Assembly (NCBI GenBank): GCA_963082975.1
Contig: OY720347.1
Span: 44,901,155 to 44,965,154 of the forward strand
From: Labia minor
Lineage: Eukaryota; Arthropoda; Insecta; Dermaptera; Spongiphoridae
Length of the DNA stretch: 64,000 nucleotides
Direction: 5' to 3'
The position numbers and the translations under genes were made by a program. Of this stretch, positions 21,988 through 33,690 are shown piece by piece (positions within the stretch are counted from its first letter, which is position 1; every line of letters starts with the position of its first letter). The notes under the pieces were generated by a model, which saw only the letters and a list, made by a program, of their open reading frames with translations, did not search any database and was not told the origin of the DNA.

Positions 21988-24900
21988 ATAATATATATCA
22001 ATTATTTTTCTTTTTATTAATTTTATTCAAATTATACAACATGATACCTTGAATGGACCAACTGGGCAGAATAAGTTTTTTCATCCTTTATTGGAATTTC
22101 CAATAGCAAGCTTCAAACAGAAACGGTTTTCACTGCTTATCCCTAAATCTACCATTGAGTTAAGGGTGTTTAAAAGTGATTTAAAAAAAATATGCTTCCT
22201 TTCTATTCAAGCGTTACATTTCAAATATTAAGCTTCAGATTTGTAAAATTATGAACATTTAAAAATAGAATATAGAATGCTTTTTTATAATTTAACCATG
22301 AACAAATATTTCAAATTCCTACTTTAATTCATTTTCCTTTAATTAATTGTTATTTATGTTTTAGTTAATTATAATTTAATATAAATTAAAATGTAATGTA
22401 AAAATTAATTAAATATAAGTTTATATTTATAATCTATTATAATATAAATAAATAGAAAAGACATAAAGGGTCTATCCTCTATCATATTAACCACGTTTTT
22501 ATTCCTCTACTATAACTATTAATAAGGTATCTCGACCATGACTGGATTGCTCTAACTTCTATCTTTTACTATCAATAACAATTCAAAAAGAAAAAAATTC
22601 TTATTGCTTAGCATAAAATTTTAATTTTATCCTATTCATTATTATATTTTCGACTCCTAAATACTATTATACGATTATTTTATAATCAAATCTACCTCTA
22701 AATAGTTGAATCATCACATACTTCCTGTTCTTGAATTTCTTTAGAATAACTTATATAATTTACTTAGCTAGATACCTGAACTAATTGATCGCTCTTTCCT
22801 CCTTTTATATCCCTCATTAAGGGCATTCATATATATATATAAAGAGAGAAAGATGATGATGACGACAATGATGATGATGATAAATTTTTTGGCCTTACTC
22901 GCATTAATAAAATTTATATGAGGAACATTTCCTTTTCCAAATTTTTGACCGGTTGGATCTAATTAAATAAAATAAGAATATATATATAATAATAATTATA
23001 AAATATATACCTAACTCACACTGTCATGAAGTTATGAATTTTATATTGTGTTTATTTTCTTCTTATCTATTATTTCTTCTTAAATTTAAATTTGATATTC
23101 TAATAACAAAAGCTAGATTATTAAATATATTCATTTTGACATTTTTAATTTTATATATTTTTGTTCTATAAAAATTGATTACATTTAATTAGATTGATAG
23201 ACTATACATATAATTTTATACATATTATTTTTTTTCTCAACCCAAAACATAAATATTTGGTTGAAACTATAATGTAAAAAAAAAATTCCAACTTAAGCGA
23301 AAAGAACTCAAAGGCACGAACAGTCAAACTGACGAGCATTAGCATATATATATATATATTAAATAAATACGTAGATATATTGCTTGTTTTTTCTTTTTTA
23401 TGGGGTGAGGGTGAGCTAGTCTTGACTTATTTACTTATATACAAGGCGTATATGATTATAAATATAAATATATATATTTAAAGTCACTCGCTCTAGCAAT
23501 TTGTGTGGTTTAAAATATTGTTTTTTTTTCTAAATAAGTCATTTTCAATGATCAATCAATATTTCAATTCATTTACCTTCCGGCGACAATACTAGTGTCT
23601 TAAAAAACATTCAAAAGAAATTATATTTTGCTTAAAATAAAATAAATAAATTTTAAACTAGTAAAAGTAAAAAATATAACTAATAAATAAATCATTTGTG
23701 TGTAATAGCAAGTATTGTATTTTATATACACATCTATAATCTATATCATCGATAATGTGACGATAATTCTTATTTACACATTTAAGCAAATTTAAAGAGT
23801 ATAAGTTCTAATTAAAATTTTCCCTTGGTTCAATTGTTTCAGTTATTTATAAATTTATACAGATTATTATCACCAAATTCAATCATTCTCTGAATTTACA
23901 TAGTCTAATATTTTTAATTGATTTATTTCAATTGTATTGGAATATTTAACATGAATAAAAATTCAAGTATTAAAAATTTATTAATCTTGACTTTCAATTT
24001 GGCAATTACTTGTGCAAATACCATTTGATACATATTTAAATTAGTTAAACATTTTAAGTAAAATAATATTTTATAAATATATATATACCTGGAACACCGA
24101 GCTTTTAAAAAATATTGATATACAATTCTTTAATTATTTATTACAATTATTAAATGTTACATCATTGCATCAATCTGATTAAAATGAATGGAACTTGGGG
24201 ACCTCAATAATAATAAATAATAATATTAATAAATATTAAATAATATTTTAGTGAAAAAATATTAAAAATTATAAAACTATCTAAACATTAATTAATAAAA
24301 GGACAATGAATAAATAAATATACGTAGATTAGTAATTTAATAAAAAATAAACACGAAAATAAATAAAACAAAACGTATAAAATTAACTAATAAAAATTTA
24401 TAAGAATTAACAAAAAAATTAAACGACAAAAGAAATTTAAAAATTGTTTTTAAAATCACACCTTCCAATGTTTGCAAGAGAAATAAGATATCCTTTAGAT
24501 TTTTTTTTTGTGAAAGATTAATAAATATATTTCGTAATTTTATTCTCTAAAATATTAATAAAATAAATATTTTTAATTTTATTTCGAAATTAAATAAAAT
24601 ATTTTAGATATATTTTCAATTAAAAAAGAATGGCAAGAGACAAATATGGATAACGTATTTAAATTTAAATTGAAGAGATTTTTCTCCAGCCTGAAACCAA
24701 TACAGATCGATTTGTCTTTATAAATATTATCTATGATGTGAATTTAAAAAAAAAATCACTCAAGCGGTTAATTAATAAATTAATGCAAATATATAAATAT
24801 ATAATTTCTGCTTGTATAATAAGATAAGATAAGATATATATATATATATAAGGTTAATAATAAGGATAGTTTACATTGTGTACCAGATATTTTTTTTAAT

Positions 24901-25009
24901 TTACTCTTTCATTTCTAATTATGAATCCAATGATAATATTTTATTTGTTTATTATTTGTTTACGTACTATTATTTTGATGTAATGAAAATTCAAATTTAG
25001 AGGGTTTTT
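21859..25009. other. AT-rich stretch with microsatellites
   Basis: Contains (TA)n at about 21949-21982 and 24834-24850, and a (GATGAT/GAC)n tract at about 22850-22880. The ORF at 22049-22231 has no recognised motif. No gene or complete element seen. Confidence 0.45.
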
Positions 25010-25480
25010 ATCTGAGATTCTTTGCAGCAAATGGCCAGTGAAAGGTAGCGCGCTATTAGCTTCGTTGGTGGATGCCAGGTGTATCCCAGTTTTTGTCCCA
25101 TGGTGTGGGTTCTTTCCAGGAATGCTCCAGGCGAAGGTGTGTGTGGGTGCTCGAGCCTTTAACTTTTTCATCTATTTTTTGAGAACTCTCACTCTTATCA
25201 AAAAATTTGCTCATTAAGTCTCTTATAACGTGAGTGAAAAAGTCAATGACTAAAAACAATCATCTTCCTTGCAAGCTTGATAAATGTTTGAACCAGTTAG
25301 TCACAGCCTAAGGGTCGGACTTCCTCGCTCCTTTTCCTTTTGACCTGACTATCCTACCAGACTGGATTCTTTGCCATTAATTCTACAAATCAACCAACTC
25401 TACGGTAGACGCGAAAGAACGAGAGGGAGATAGAGCATCGTCAACTTATCCCATGAGAATGAGCTAAAGCATTGCATTCA
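25010..25480. other. GC-richer unique island
   Basis: Two balanced-composition blocks (about 25010-25165 and 25265-25480) separated by AT-rich DNA. Minus-strand ORFs at 24941-25171 and 25056-25259 overlap the first block in different frames with no recognisable domain. No repeat copy elsewhere in the window. Candidate intronic conserved non-coding sequence. Confidence 0.3.
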
Positions 25481-27445
25481 GAAAGTGTTATTTCATATCA
25501 AAGATATTTAGAAAAATCATTTCTATTTATTACTATTATACTTATTTTTATAGCTCTCCAGAAAGTTTATATTCAATTTTACATTCATATATTACAATAT
25601 AGTATAGTATTTCATTTTTTTTTTATTTCTTACGAACATAATTTTTCATAATGAAAATAAATATCAAAATTTAGAAATAATTAATAGAAAAATAAACGTA
25701 TCAGATTAGTGATAAATTTTATTCAAGAAATATAATATTACCATTTGAATAAAGCTTGTTTTTATTTATTTATTTATTTATTTTTTAATGCGAAATAATA
25801 AATAAATATTAAACAAAGATTCAAGATTTACATTCATTTGAATATATCATTTAATTATTTAATATGTAAATATTATAATAAATTATTTTTCATGAAACTA
25901 TTCTGTGTGCAAAATCTTATAAATTATTTTTCGTTTTCTTAGATTTATGTTTATTATTCATTATTATTTGGATGTATTAAAATAAATACTTAGGCCTAAT
26001 TCTGATATTTCAATTAGATAAAGTATTTTAAAATATATTTTTACTTGAAATTGTCAACCTTTGATTTGAAATCCAAAAAAAGAGTTTTATTTATTTATTT
26101 TCATATTGGCTTTTCACAAGTAAATTTATTAAAATCTTCATCAATTAAAAAAATAAGTTTAATATTATTTATTTATCTTTATTTTATTGAATGAAAAAAT
26201 TATTATTTAATAATAATCAACAAATTCTATATAAAAATAAAGTATAATTAAACGTTTATACATCAAATGATCATTTGTTTTATTTAATTAGATTGCTATA
26301 ATATAATTCTGATAAACTTTTGACATTCATTAACACTTAAATATTTTTATAGAATTGGTCTTTTTGTCCGAGCGATTATGACTATTGATGACCTTAATCT
26401 TGTACTTCTTTATGGTGAATTGTTTACTTATATTTTTGATTAGTTTTAAAAAAAGTTCAGATAATATATTTTTATAAAAAATGTATTTTTTTTCATTATA
26501 TTATTAATGAGAGAGTTTTGTCTTAATAATAAATTCGTGTATTTATGTGGAATATATATATTTTTAATTAAAATTTAAATTTAACTGAATTATATTTTTT
26601 TAATTAATAAATGAGCAAAAGGAGTCCTAAAAAATTAATTTTATTATTATAAAAAAATGATCAAGTATTATTATTAATATCATTTCCGACACTAAATTTC
26701 TTGAATTTTTTATATAAATTTCTAACTTTAATTTAAGAATACTTAATACAAATATTAATTGTTATATATTGTATTTATCTTATTATACAATCATTATTTT
26801 ACCTTAGATTAGTTCATGTTTTATATTAATTTATCTAAGAACAATATTTATTAATTTACTCTTATTTCTACTAATTTTCAATCATCAATTATTTTTAAAA
26901 TTTTTAGACATATTACATAGAACTTCTATAATACAACTAATCCAATTTGAAAAATATGCTAATAAAGAAAATATTTATATTAATAAAAGTACTTTTTAAC
27001 AAATAATACAAGTATGAATTGTATTGTTTCGAAATAAAGTTAGTATTTAATGATAATAAATAATTTATATTCGAGTATGTATCTATTATATACCTATTAA
27101 CAAATGAAATTAGCTTGGATTATTCATTCTTATTTCTATTAATCATACTCTTATATGAGTTATTTAATGTTAGTAAAAATAGATATAGTATGCATATTTA
27201 ATGGCTTTTACTAAGAAAATTCCATATAATATTTATTTCATATTAAGTACAATTTTATTTAAAGAAAAAAAAAATTTAAAATCAATCCAAATGCAAATTG
27301 TTATAATTAGGTGTTTACATTTTCATATATTATTTATAGAGGTAAAAATAAATAAACGTATAAATAACAGGAAATGAATCAAAGGGTTATTACTTTTTTT
27401 TAATTTCTATGTATTTTTGTTTAAACTCTTAATTAAATTCATTTT
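25481..27445. other. AT-rich stretch, no gene recognised
   Basis: Nearly pure A/T-rich DNA with TATT-type simple repeats; no ORF, RNA or element boundary recognised. Confidence 0.5.
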
Positions 27446-28050
27446 TATTATAACGTTTTTCTCAACTTCACTTGGCGTCTGTCTCTCTGTCTGTCTGTTC
27501 GCTCTTTTGACAAATTTAAATCGATTTTTCATCATCTTTAGATTGAGATAGACTTTTGAAAATTTTTATACATATTTTAATCGATCCCTAGAAGGTTTAG
27601 AATAAATATAATTGAATTATAATTAATTAATTGTAATTAATTAGCGATTAATTACTTTTAGTGACTAACTCCTTTTGTATTGCTTCGATTAATTTTTTTT
27701 CAACAGATTCTTAAGCATAAATAATGATTTCAGGATAGATTTTCATTTTGAACGTATTTTAAAATTTTTTATAGCATTAAAATTAATGATGAATTCTTAT
27801 TAATCAGTTGTATCGTCAATGAAGGGGGGTTTCTTCCCCTCAAATGGCAAAGAGGAAGTAACCTTTTTTTATATAAGTCCCGGAGAGAAAATTAAACAAA
27901 GCATTGATCTTTTTTGAATATATAAATAAATAAAACTAAATGCGGCCAACGTTTTTCGTTGAATATGAAGCAATTCATCCATAAACTTTGTCAGGCTTAT
28001 AGAAAAATTATTTTATTCTTTTTAGTCCATTGGAAAAACGTTATTTTATT
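27446..28050 (+). mobile_element. Family D element (D2)
   Basis: Starts ATAACGTTTTTCTCAACTTC, followed by a GTCT/GTCTCT tract (27477-27502) and CAAATTTAAATCGATTTTTC. It ends with AACTTTGTCAGGCTTATAG and TAGTCCATTGGAAAAACGTTATTTTA, the inverted counterpart of the start (ATAACGTTTTTC). It matches the family D copy at 17165-18153 at both ends, which fixes the boundaries. No coding capacity. The superfamily is not clear: there is a GTCY tract as in the HINE families, but I see no terminal hairpin. Confidence 0.65.
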
Positions 28051-28129
28051 AATTTTTTTTATATTTATTAAACTAATTATTTGTTTATTTTGTGATCCAT
28101 TTTAAATACCAATGTTTGGTTTGGTTTTG

Positions 28130-28420
28130 TCAAAGCAATTCTAGGGGTAGCCCGAAACGTCAAGGGCCAAGTTGTTCTCTTGACAAGTAATCTCTAAACT
28201 GTTCTGTCCCACTCATTTTTCTTTCTCTAGGCATAGAAAGAGAGAGAGAGAATTTGTTATGTCAAAGACATGTAAGAAGTGACCTGAATTGCAATTAAAA
28301 ACCAACAGAAATGAAAAGAAAAGCGATAACATGACATAATGTGTAGGCGAGTCCTGACCTACGTTCAGAGAGTTTCAAATCAACTTCTCGATTTGTTTGT
28401 CATTTCAGATTTACTCTCCG
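28130..28420. other. Balanced-composition island
   Basis: Complex sequence (GGGGTAGCCCGAAACGTCAAG; a GA-rich run at 28227-28243; GGCGAGTCCTGACCTACG) immediately downstream of family D. No ORF, repeat match or RNA recognised. Confidence 0.3.
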
Positions 28421-28881
28421 CTTATACCTATCACTTTCTATAAAATGCAATTTCTTTATTACCATTACATGCAGTTTCTAATCTATTTGATGGCTGATCT
28501 CGACATGACTGAAATCATTTATATTTTTCTTCTGAAGTAGAGAAATTGAACAAATTCAAAATGTCAACTAATAATTCACCATTTTCAAATGATTGATAAT
28601 TTCTTCATGTAAATAAAATTTCAAATAAATCTGAGGACGGGAATAGCCTGTAAATTCAACTTTTTTGAGTAGGGGAAGAGGGGGGAATCCTTATGGACAT
28701 CCAAACATAAGTTGGTTTCTAGCAGGTCCAGACTTGAACGAACCATGGGTTTGGGTAGAATATGCCCTTTAGTACCGACGCAAAGCATTATTTCAGACTA
28801 AACTAAATTATATTTTTTTATTGGAGGGGAGGGATTCGTGCAAAAATTTTATATACTGTTATTATTTTATATTTATATCAT

Positions 28882-28950
28882 CTTTTTATAACGTTTGCGT
28901 CTGTCTCTCTGTCTGTTCGCACTTAAGACAAATTGAAATCGATTTTTTAT
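28882..28950 (+). mobile_element. Family D 5'-end fragment (D3)
   Basis: Only the first ~70 bp of family D are present: TATAACGTTTGCGTCTGTC, the GTCT tract, GTTCGC and GACAAATTGAAATCGATTTT. The CTCAACTTCACTTG stretch between the terminus and the tract is deleted. Confidence 0.65.
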
Positions 28951-29914
28951 ATTTATATTATTTTAACTTAAAAAATAATAAAGTTATATAAATTATTCTT
29001 GCTTTAAAATATAAAATAAAAATAAAATTTTATTGGCTAAATAAAAATATTTAAATTTCTTACTACACACAAATATTAAGAAAACATTATTTTCATTATC
29101 TCTTAAATCTAGGAAAACCAACACCTAAGGTAATTATATACTTACGCTTTGCGGTTGAAACGTAAAAATTTATATCAATTTCCAGTTCGATTCATTTACT
29201 TCAAATTCTGATATCATTTTGTCCATTTTATTTAATTTGAAATAGATAATGTGAAAGGCTCCATCACGAATACCATATATATATATATATATGTATATAA
29301 ATATATTGATATTTATTTAAACGATTTTATCTTTTAGAAAGAGTAATAATTTCTAATTGAGTATTTTCATATATCATTGAACTGGAATATTGAAAGCGAA
29401 ATGCTGTATATAATTCAGACATTTCATTTGAATATAAACTTGATTGATAAAGTTTCCATTAATATTAGAAACAGGGTCATTCAGAAATAAAGCAAACAGT
29501 AAAACATTAGAGATAATTTTAGATTATGTACTGATTAGGATTCTCTTTCAATTTTTTATTCTGGAAAACTAAAATAAATTTCAAATTTTTTCACTTTTAT
29601 CTTCCTTCAATATTTCATGTGGGTAATGCTTGTCAGATCGTTATGCACAATGAATATTTATATGCAATATTAAAGATTATAATAACATATAATAATACAT
29701 TAATAACAAAAATAAATAATAAAATATAATTTCTTGTCTATTTACAAATAGACGTCAAATAGTTTAAAAATATTCTTCAAAACATTTTGATTGAATAAAT
29801 AGAAATGATATCAAAATTCATGATTATCATGGTTATCAAATTCTTAAAAATTAATTTCTTTTTTATTTTATACAAACTTATTTTATCAACAAATGCTTAA
29901 ATATTCATAAGGAA

Positions 29915-30510
29915 AAGATTCCTTTAGAATGACAGGAGGCAGTTATTATCCCACTCTTTAAGAAGGGTAATAGAACCAACTGCAATAACTACAGGGGAAT
30001 TTCTCTTTTGACGACATTGTATAAGAATCTTTCGAATAATATCTCAATGAAATTACGACCATATGCAGAGGCAATATTAGGAGAATATCAGTGTGAGTTC
30101 AGGCCAAACCGATCAACTGTAGATCAGATATTCTCATTAAGGCTGATATTAGGAAAAAAAAGGAGAATTCAATATCTCTGTTCACCAAATTTTTACAAAA
30201 GCATATGACTCAATCATGATCCTAATGGGAATTCCAAAAAAACTAGTACGTATGATTCAAATTTGTTTTGAAGGTAGTAAAGGAATGTGGCTAGAATGGG
30301 GAGGAAAGAATGGCGAAAAATATATTGGGGAGGGGAAACCGAGTGGGAAACACCCGTTTTGAAGACCAAGGACGTGGTGGGTGGTTAATGTAGGAAGGGA
30401 CGCGAGAGAAATGGGAGAGGATAGGGATTTGAGGGTTGTGGCTCAGAATAGGGAAACTTGGAGAAGTGTGGTTGCTGCGGCCAAGAACTTTCGAGTTCCG
30501 TAGAGCCATA
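29915..30510 (+). pseudogene. LINE reverse transcriptase fragment with internal deletion
   Basis: The frame at 29927-30208 encodes reverse-transcriptase motifs of a non-LTR element: EAVIIPLFKKGNRTNCNNYR with GISLL after it (palm entry), EYQCEFRPNRSTVDQIFSLR, and after a frame shift FTKAYDS and MGIPKKLVRMIQ to about 30270. At about 30280-30290 it jumps to the C-terminal tail (WVVNVGRD, VAQNRETWRSVV, AAKNFRVP), skipping the catalytic YxDD region. It has the same tail as the elements at 52330-53515 and inside the two Helitrons. The endonuclease domain is absent. RTE-like is my guess for the clade, without certainty. Confidence 0.85.
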
Positions 30511-30664
30511 GAGATAGATAGATGCTTAAATATTGTTTTATTGAGAAGTATAGAATGTGTATTAGATCATAATATCTGAGATTTAAATTTATTCATATTT
30601 AAGATAGACGCATAATAATTATTATAAAACTTATTTAAAATATTATTAACTTATAGTTTTTTTT

Positions 30665-31048
30665 TTACTATCTCGCCAGAGATAGTATTGCGATCACGAA
30701 AATTTTCGATGTCGAGCTTTTGATGTTTTTATACGTTTTGAAGGTTCCTGAATCATTTTCACTAAGGTTGAGAAAAATGTCTGTGTGTGTGTATATGGGT
30801 GTGTGTGTGAGTGAGTGAGCGAAAGTGCTGAAAGTACCGGAATTAATTTTTTAACACTGCAAATCACGCGCCAACACGTGTCGTGGTGCCATCAACAATG
30901 AATTAAACACGAGCTGGTTTCATGAATATTATTTATTAATTTTAATTTATAATATATAATTAATTCAAACTAATTTAAATATAATACTTATATGTTAATT
31001 AATCCAACTCAAATTTGCGAGATAGTTGAGTGGAGACACTCCAGCTTA
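30665..31048 (+). mobile_element. Family B element with core deleted (B4)
   Basis: Intact 5' hairpin (ACTATCTC-GCCA-GAGATAGT from 30667) and intact 3' repeat and hairpin (TGGAG-ACA-CTCCA ending near 31043). The conserved core between the (GT)n tract (about 30780-30810) and GCTGAAAGTACC (30828) has been removed, shortening the copy to about 384 bp. The break falls at the simple repeat, here extended as GAGTGAGTGAG. Confidence 0.85.
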
Positions 31049-31268
31049 TTATTCTTATATGTTCTTCAAAAAAATATTTATCTTCTTTGTAAATTAAGTT
31101 AACATTTAACAAATCATTTTTATCAATTATTGCACCAAACATTTACTTGCCGTTTCATTTACTTAAATATTATTATTTTAAAATACTATAACGTAATAAA
31201 CATTATTTTTTTTATTTAAATTTGATTATTTCCTACTATGTGTGTTATGAATTATCTTATAATTTTTT

Positions 31269-31859
31269 TTACTTTCCCGCATACTTCGTATAAGGGAAGT
31301 ATTGGAATCGTCAAAAATTTCGACTTCGAGATTTCGATAGAGCTTGACGTTTTAGACCTCCCTGAGTCGGAAAATACCATTTTTCGAATTATGTCTGTTT
31401 GTGTGTATGTATGTATGTATGTAATGTCTGTAAGCAAATTTACTCAAAAACTAATCAAGCTAGGACTTCGAAATTTGGTACACCGATATTATTCACAGTT
31501 TGTAGATTTCCTTTAAAATTTCGTCAAAATCGGTTAACCGGAAGTGGTACTTTACCTACACTGGTTGCGTTTACCTTTCAAGTAAAGTACCAGTTTGCTT
31601 CGAGATATTTGCTTCCTATTTTGTATATAGATTTAAAAATATGAAAAAAATTCAGATACCAAATTTCATCATGATCTGACTACCGGAAGTGACATTTTAC
31701 CTATACAAGTAGCGTTAGGTGTAAATTATAAATATATATAATAGTGTTAAACCATTTTACATTATAATTTAAATTAATTAGTTTGTTTATTTTTATTGTT
31801 GTTAAAACATAATAATAATAACCTAATTACCTAAAGTCTAGGGGAGGACACTCCCGAAT
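31269..31859 (+). mobile_element. Family C HINE-like element (C1), 3' subterminal repeat deleted
   Basis: Starts after a T-run with ACTTTCCCGCATA; ATACTTC and GAAGTAT form a 5' hairpin (31281-31302). A short (GTAT)n tract (about 31401-31422) precedes the core AGGACTTCGAAATTTGGTACA and TTAACCGGAAGTGG (ETS-type site 31537-31546). The 3' end has the hairpin GGGAG-GACA-CTCCC then GAATTTT. Compared with C2, 13 bp covering most of the 3' subterminal repeat (TATGCGGGAAAGT) are missing, giving CCTAAAGTCTAG. The ORFs in it are repeat-derived. Confidence 0.85.
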
Positions 31860-33224
31860 TTTTTCTTCATGTTATTAAGAAATATTTTTATGAATAAATA
31901 ATTTAAAATTAAAATATTAAATTGAAATTGTGACATTGTCTAAAACTACTCTTATTCTACTTTATAAATTCATTTTTGTCTTTTCTTTATTTAATAAATT
32001 AAATAAATTAAAATTATATTATATTATCAATCATTTATTTATAAATATTTTTAATAAAAATTAATAAATAATTTGCGAAATTTCCGATGTGAACAATCAC
32101 TTTTTTCCTAGCTATTTTGAATCTTTTCATTCATATATTCATTTCCTTTAGATCTGAATTGATAGAATCATTTAATCATTCATTCCTCAATTTTAACTTT
32201 TTCAAATAATTAATTTGAATAATATTTTTTTTTAATTACGAACATGATTTAATTTAATAAAATTGGCTGATTTAATAAAATTTACTTTTAACAATAGAAG
32301 AACGCGTCGATTACGATAATGATAGTAGATTAAACAATACTTTTTTTATTAAACAAAGTTGGAAAGTAATTACTTTAAAAAAAATAAAAAATAAAAAAAA
32401 TGTTTTCGAATAATGAATTTTGAAACTTCGAAAACTTTCGTCTCTTTGTTCATATTACTTTTAAAAGTTGGAGCTAATCAATCTTGAGTTGAATTCAATA
32501 AATGTCAAAAATTAAATGAAAAAGATAAGGAAGTATGCCTAAATGAAAAAAAAAACTGAATATATGATTATGACAAATTTTTTAAAATCATCAAATAATA
32601 CTCTAATATTCAATAAGTTTAGTCGAGTTAAATTAAAAAAAAAAAATATCAATATATCATGCAAAAATCCGAATAAAGAATTTTTTGTATTATCAAATGA
32701 AAGTATTTTTAGAAATATTTTTTCTTTTTATAATTAATCATGGCCCGAGTTAGACATATTATCCCTCTTTCCTTAATCTATTATAATTTACAATAAATAG
32801 TTATTTTATTTCATAATAAACTGAAATAATCCAAAATGTAAATCTATCAATCATAATAATTTTAATTTTTTTAAAAAATTTATTTTTATTTATCTCCACC
32901 TTTTCCATAAATCTATTCCTTTATCATATTATCTAATTAGTATTTGTTATTTATAAATATTAAATAAATAATTCTGATGAAAAAGAATGATACTCGTAAA
33001 TCTATATTCTAATGAATATTTATTTTTTTTTATCTCAATATAGAATAAATAATTTAATTATGAAGAGTATAAATTTAAAATAAATAATTATTTTTCGACT
33101 ATTTTTTATAATTATTATCAATTTTGAAAAAAAATTATTTTTTATTATTTGTGATATGTAAAATTACTAGAATACTTTCTCTATAAGAGGAATAAAAAAT
33201 AAAATAAAATAAAAATTCACTTGA
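31860..33224. other. AT-rich stretch, no gene recognised
   Basis: Low-complexity AT-rich DNA; ORF 32543-32737 is lysine- and asparagine-rich as expected of chance frames in such DNA. Confidence 0.5.
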
Positions 33225-33690
33225 TGAATGCAAAAGAAATCGAAAATGTGTTTTGGCAAATGGAGGGAAAATGAGGCAGGTGGTTGCAACGGAACCAATT
33301 GGCACAAACGAGCACCGCCCATCCATCCGCATTTCGGGCCCACACTAAAGCTTTATTCGCTTTCTTCAATCTCGTTTTGGTCCCTCTTTAGAATGAATGG
33401 CCCGATGTATGTCATTCGAAAACCACCTTTCAGACTTTGTATTGCGAAAAAAAACCTCCCTCTGCTCTCTTTCGCCGGTTGGACTTTTATTAAGCTCATT
33501 TCAAAAGCACGAAGTAATGCGGTTATTGGTTGGTCGGTACGATTCCTGTTCCTTGTCCAAAAGTTGGATTGAAGTGCTTAACGAAAGGGATATTCATAAT
33601 TTTTGAATAGCAAATTTCGTAAAAGCTGTATGCTCTAATACACTTGAATTTCAGCACTTCATTCATCATCGTTGTTATAATCACCCCTTC
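33225..33690. other. GC-richer unique island
   Basis: About 400 bp of balanced, high-complexity sequence (CAACGGAACCAATTGGCAC, GGGCCCACAC, TTTCGCCGGTTGG) with overlapping ORFs on both strands (33228-33572, 33397-33606 plus; 33135-33332 minus). None has a recognisable domain or clear splice sites. No second copy in the window. Best described as candidate conserved non-coding or cryptic coding sequence. Confidence 0.3.
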
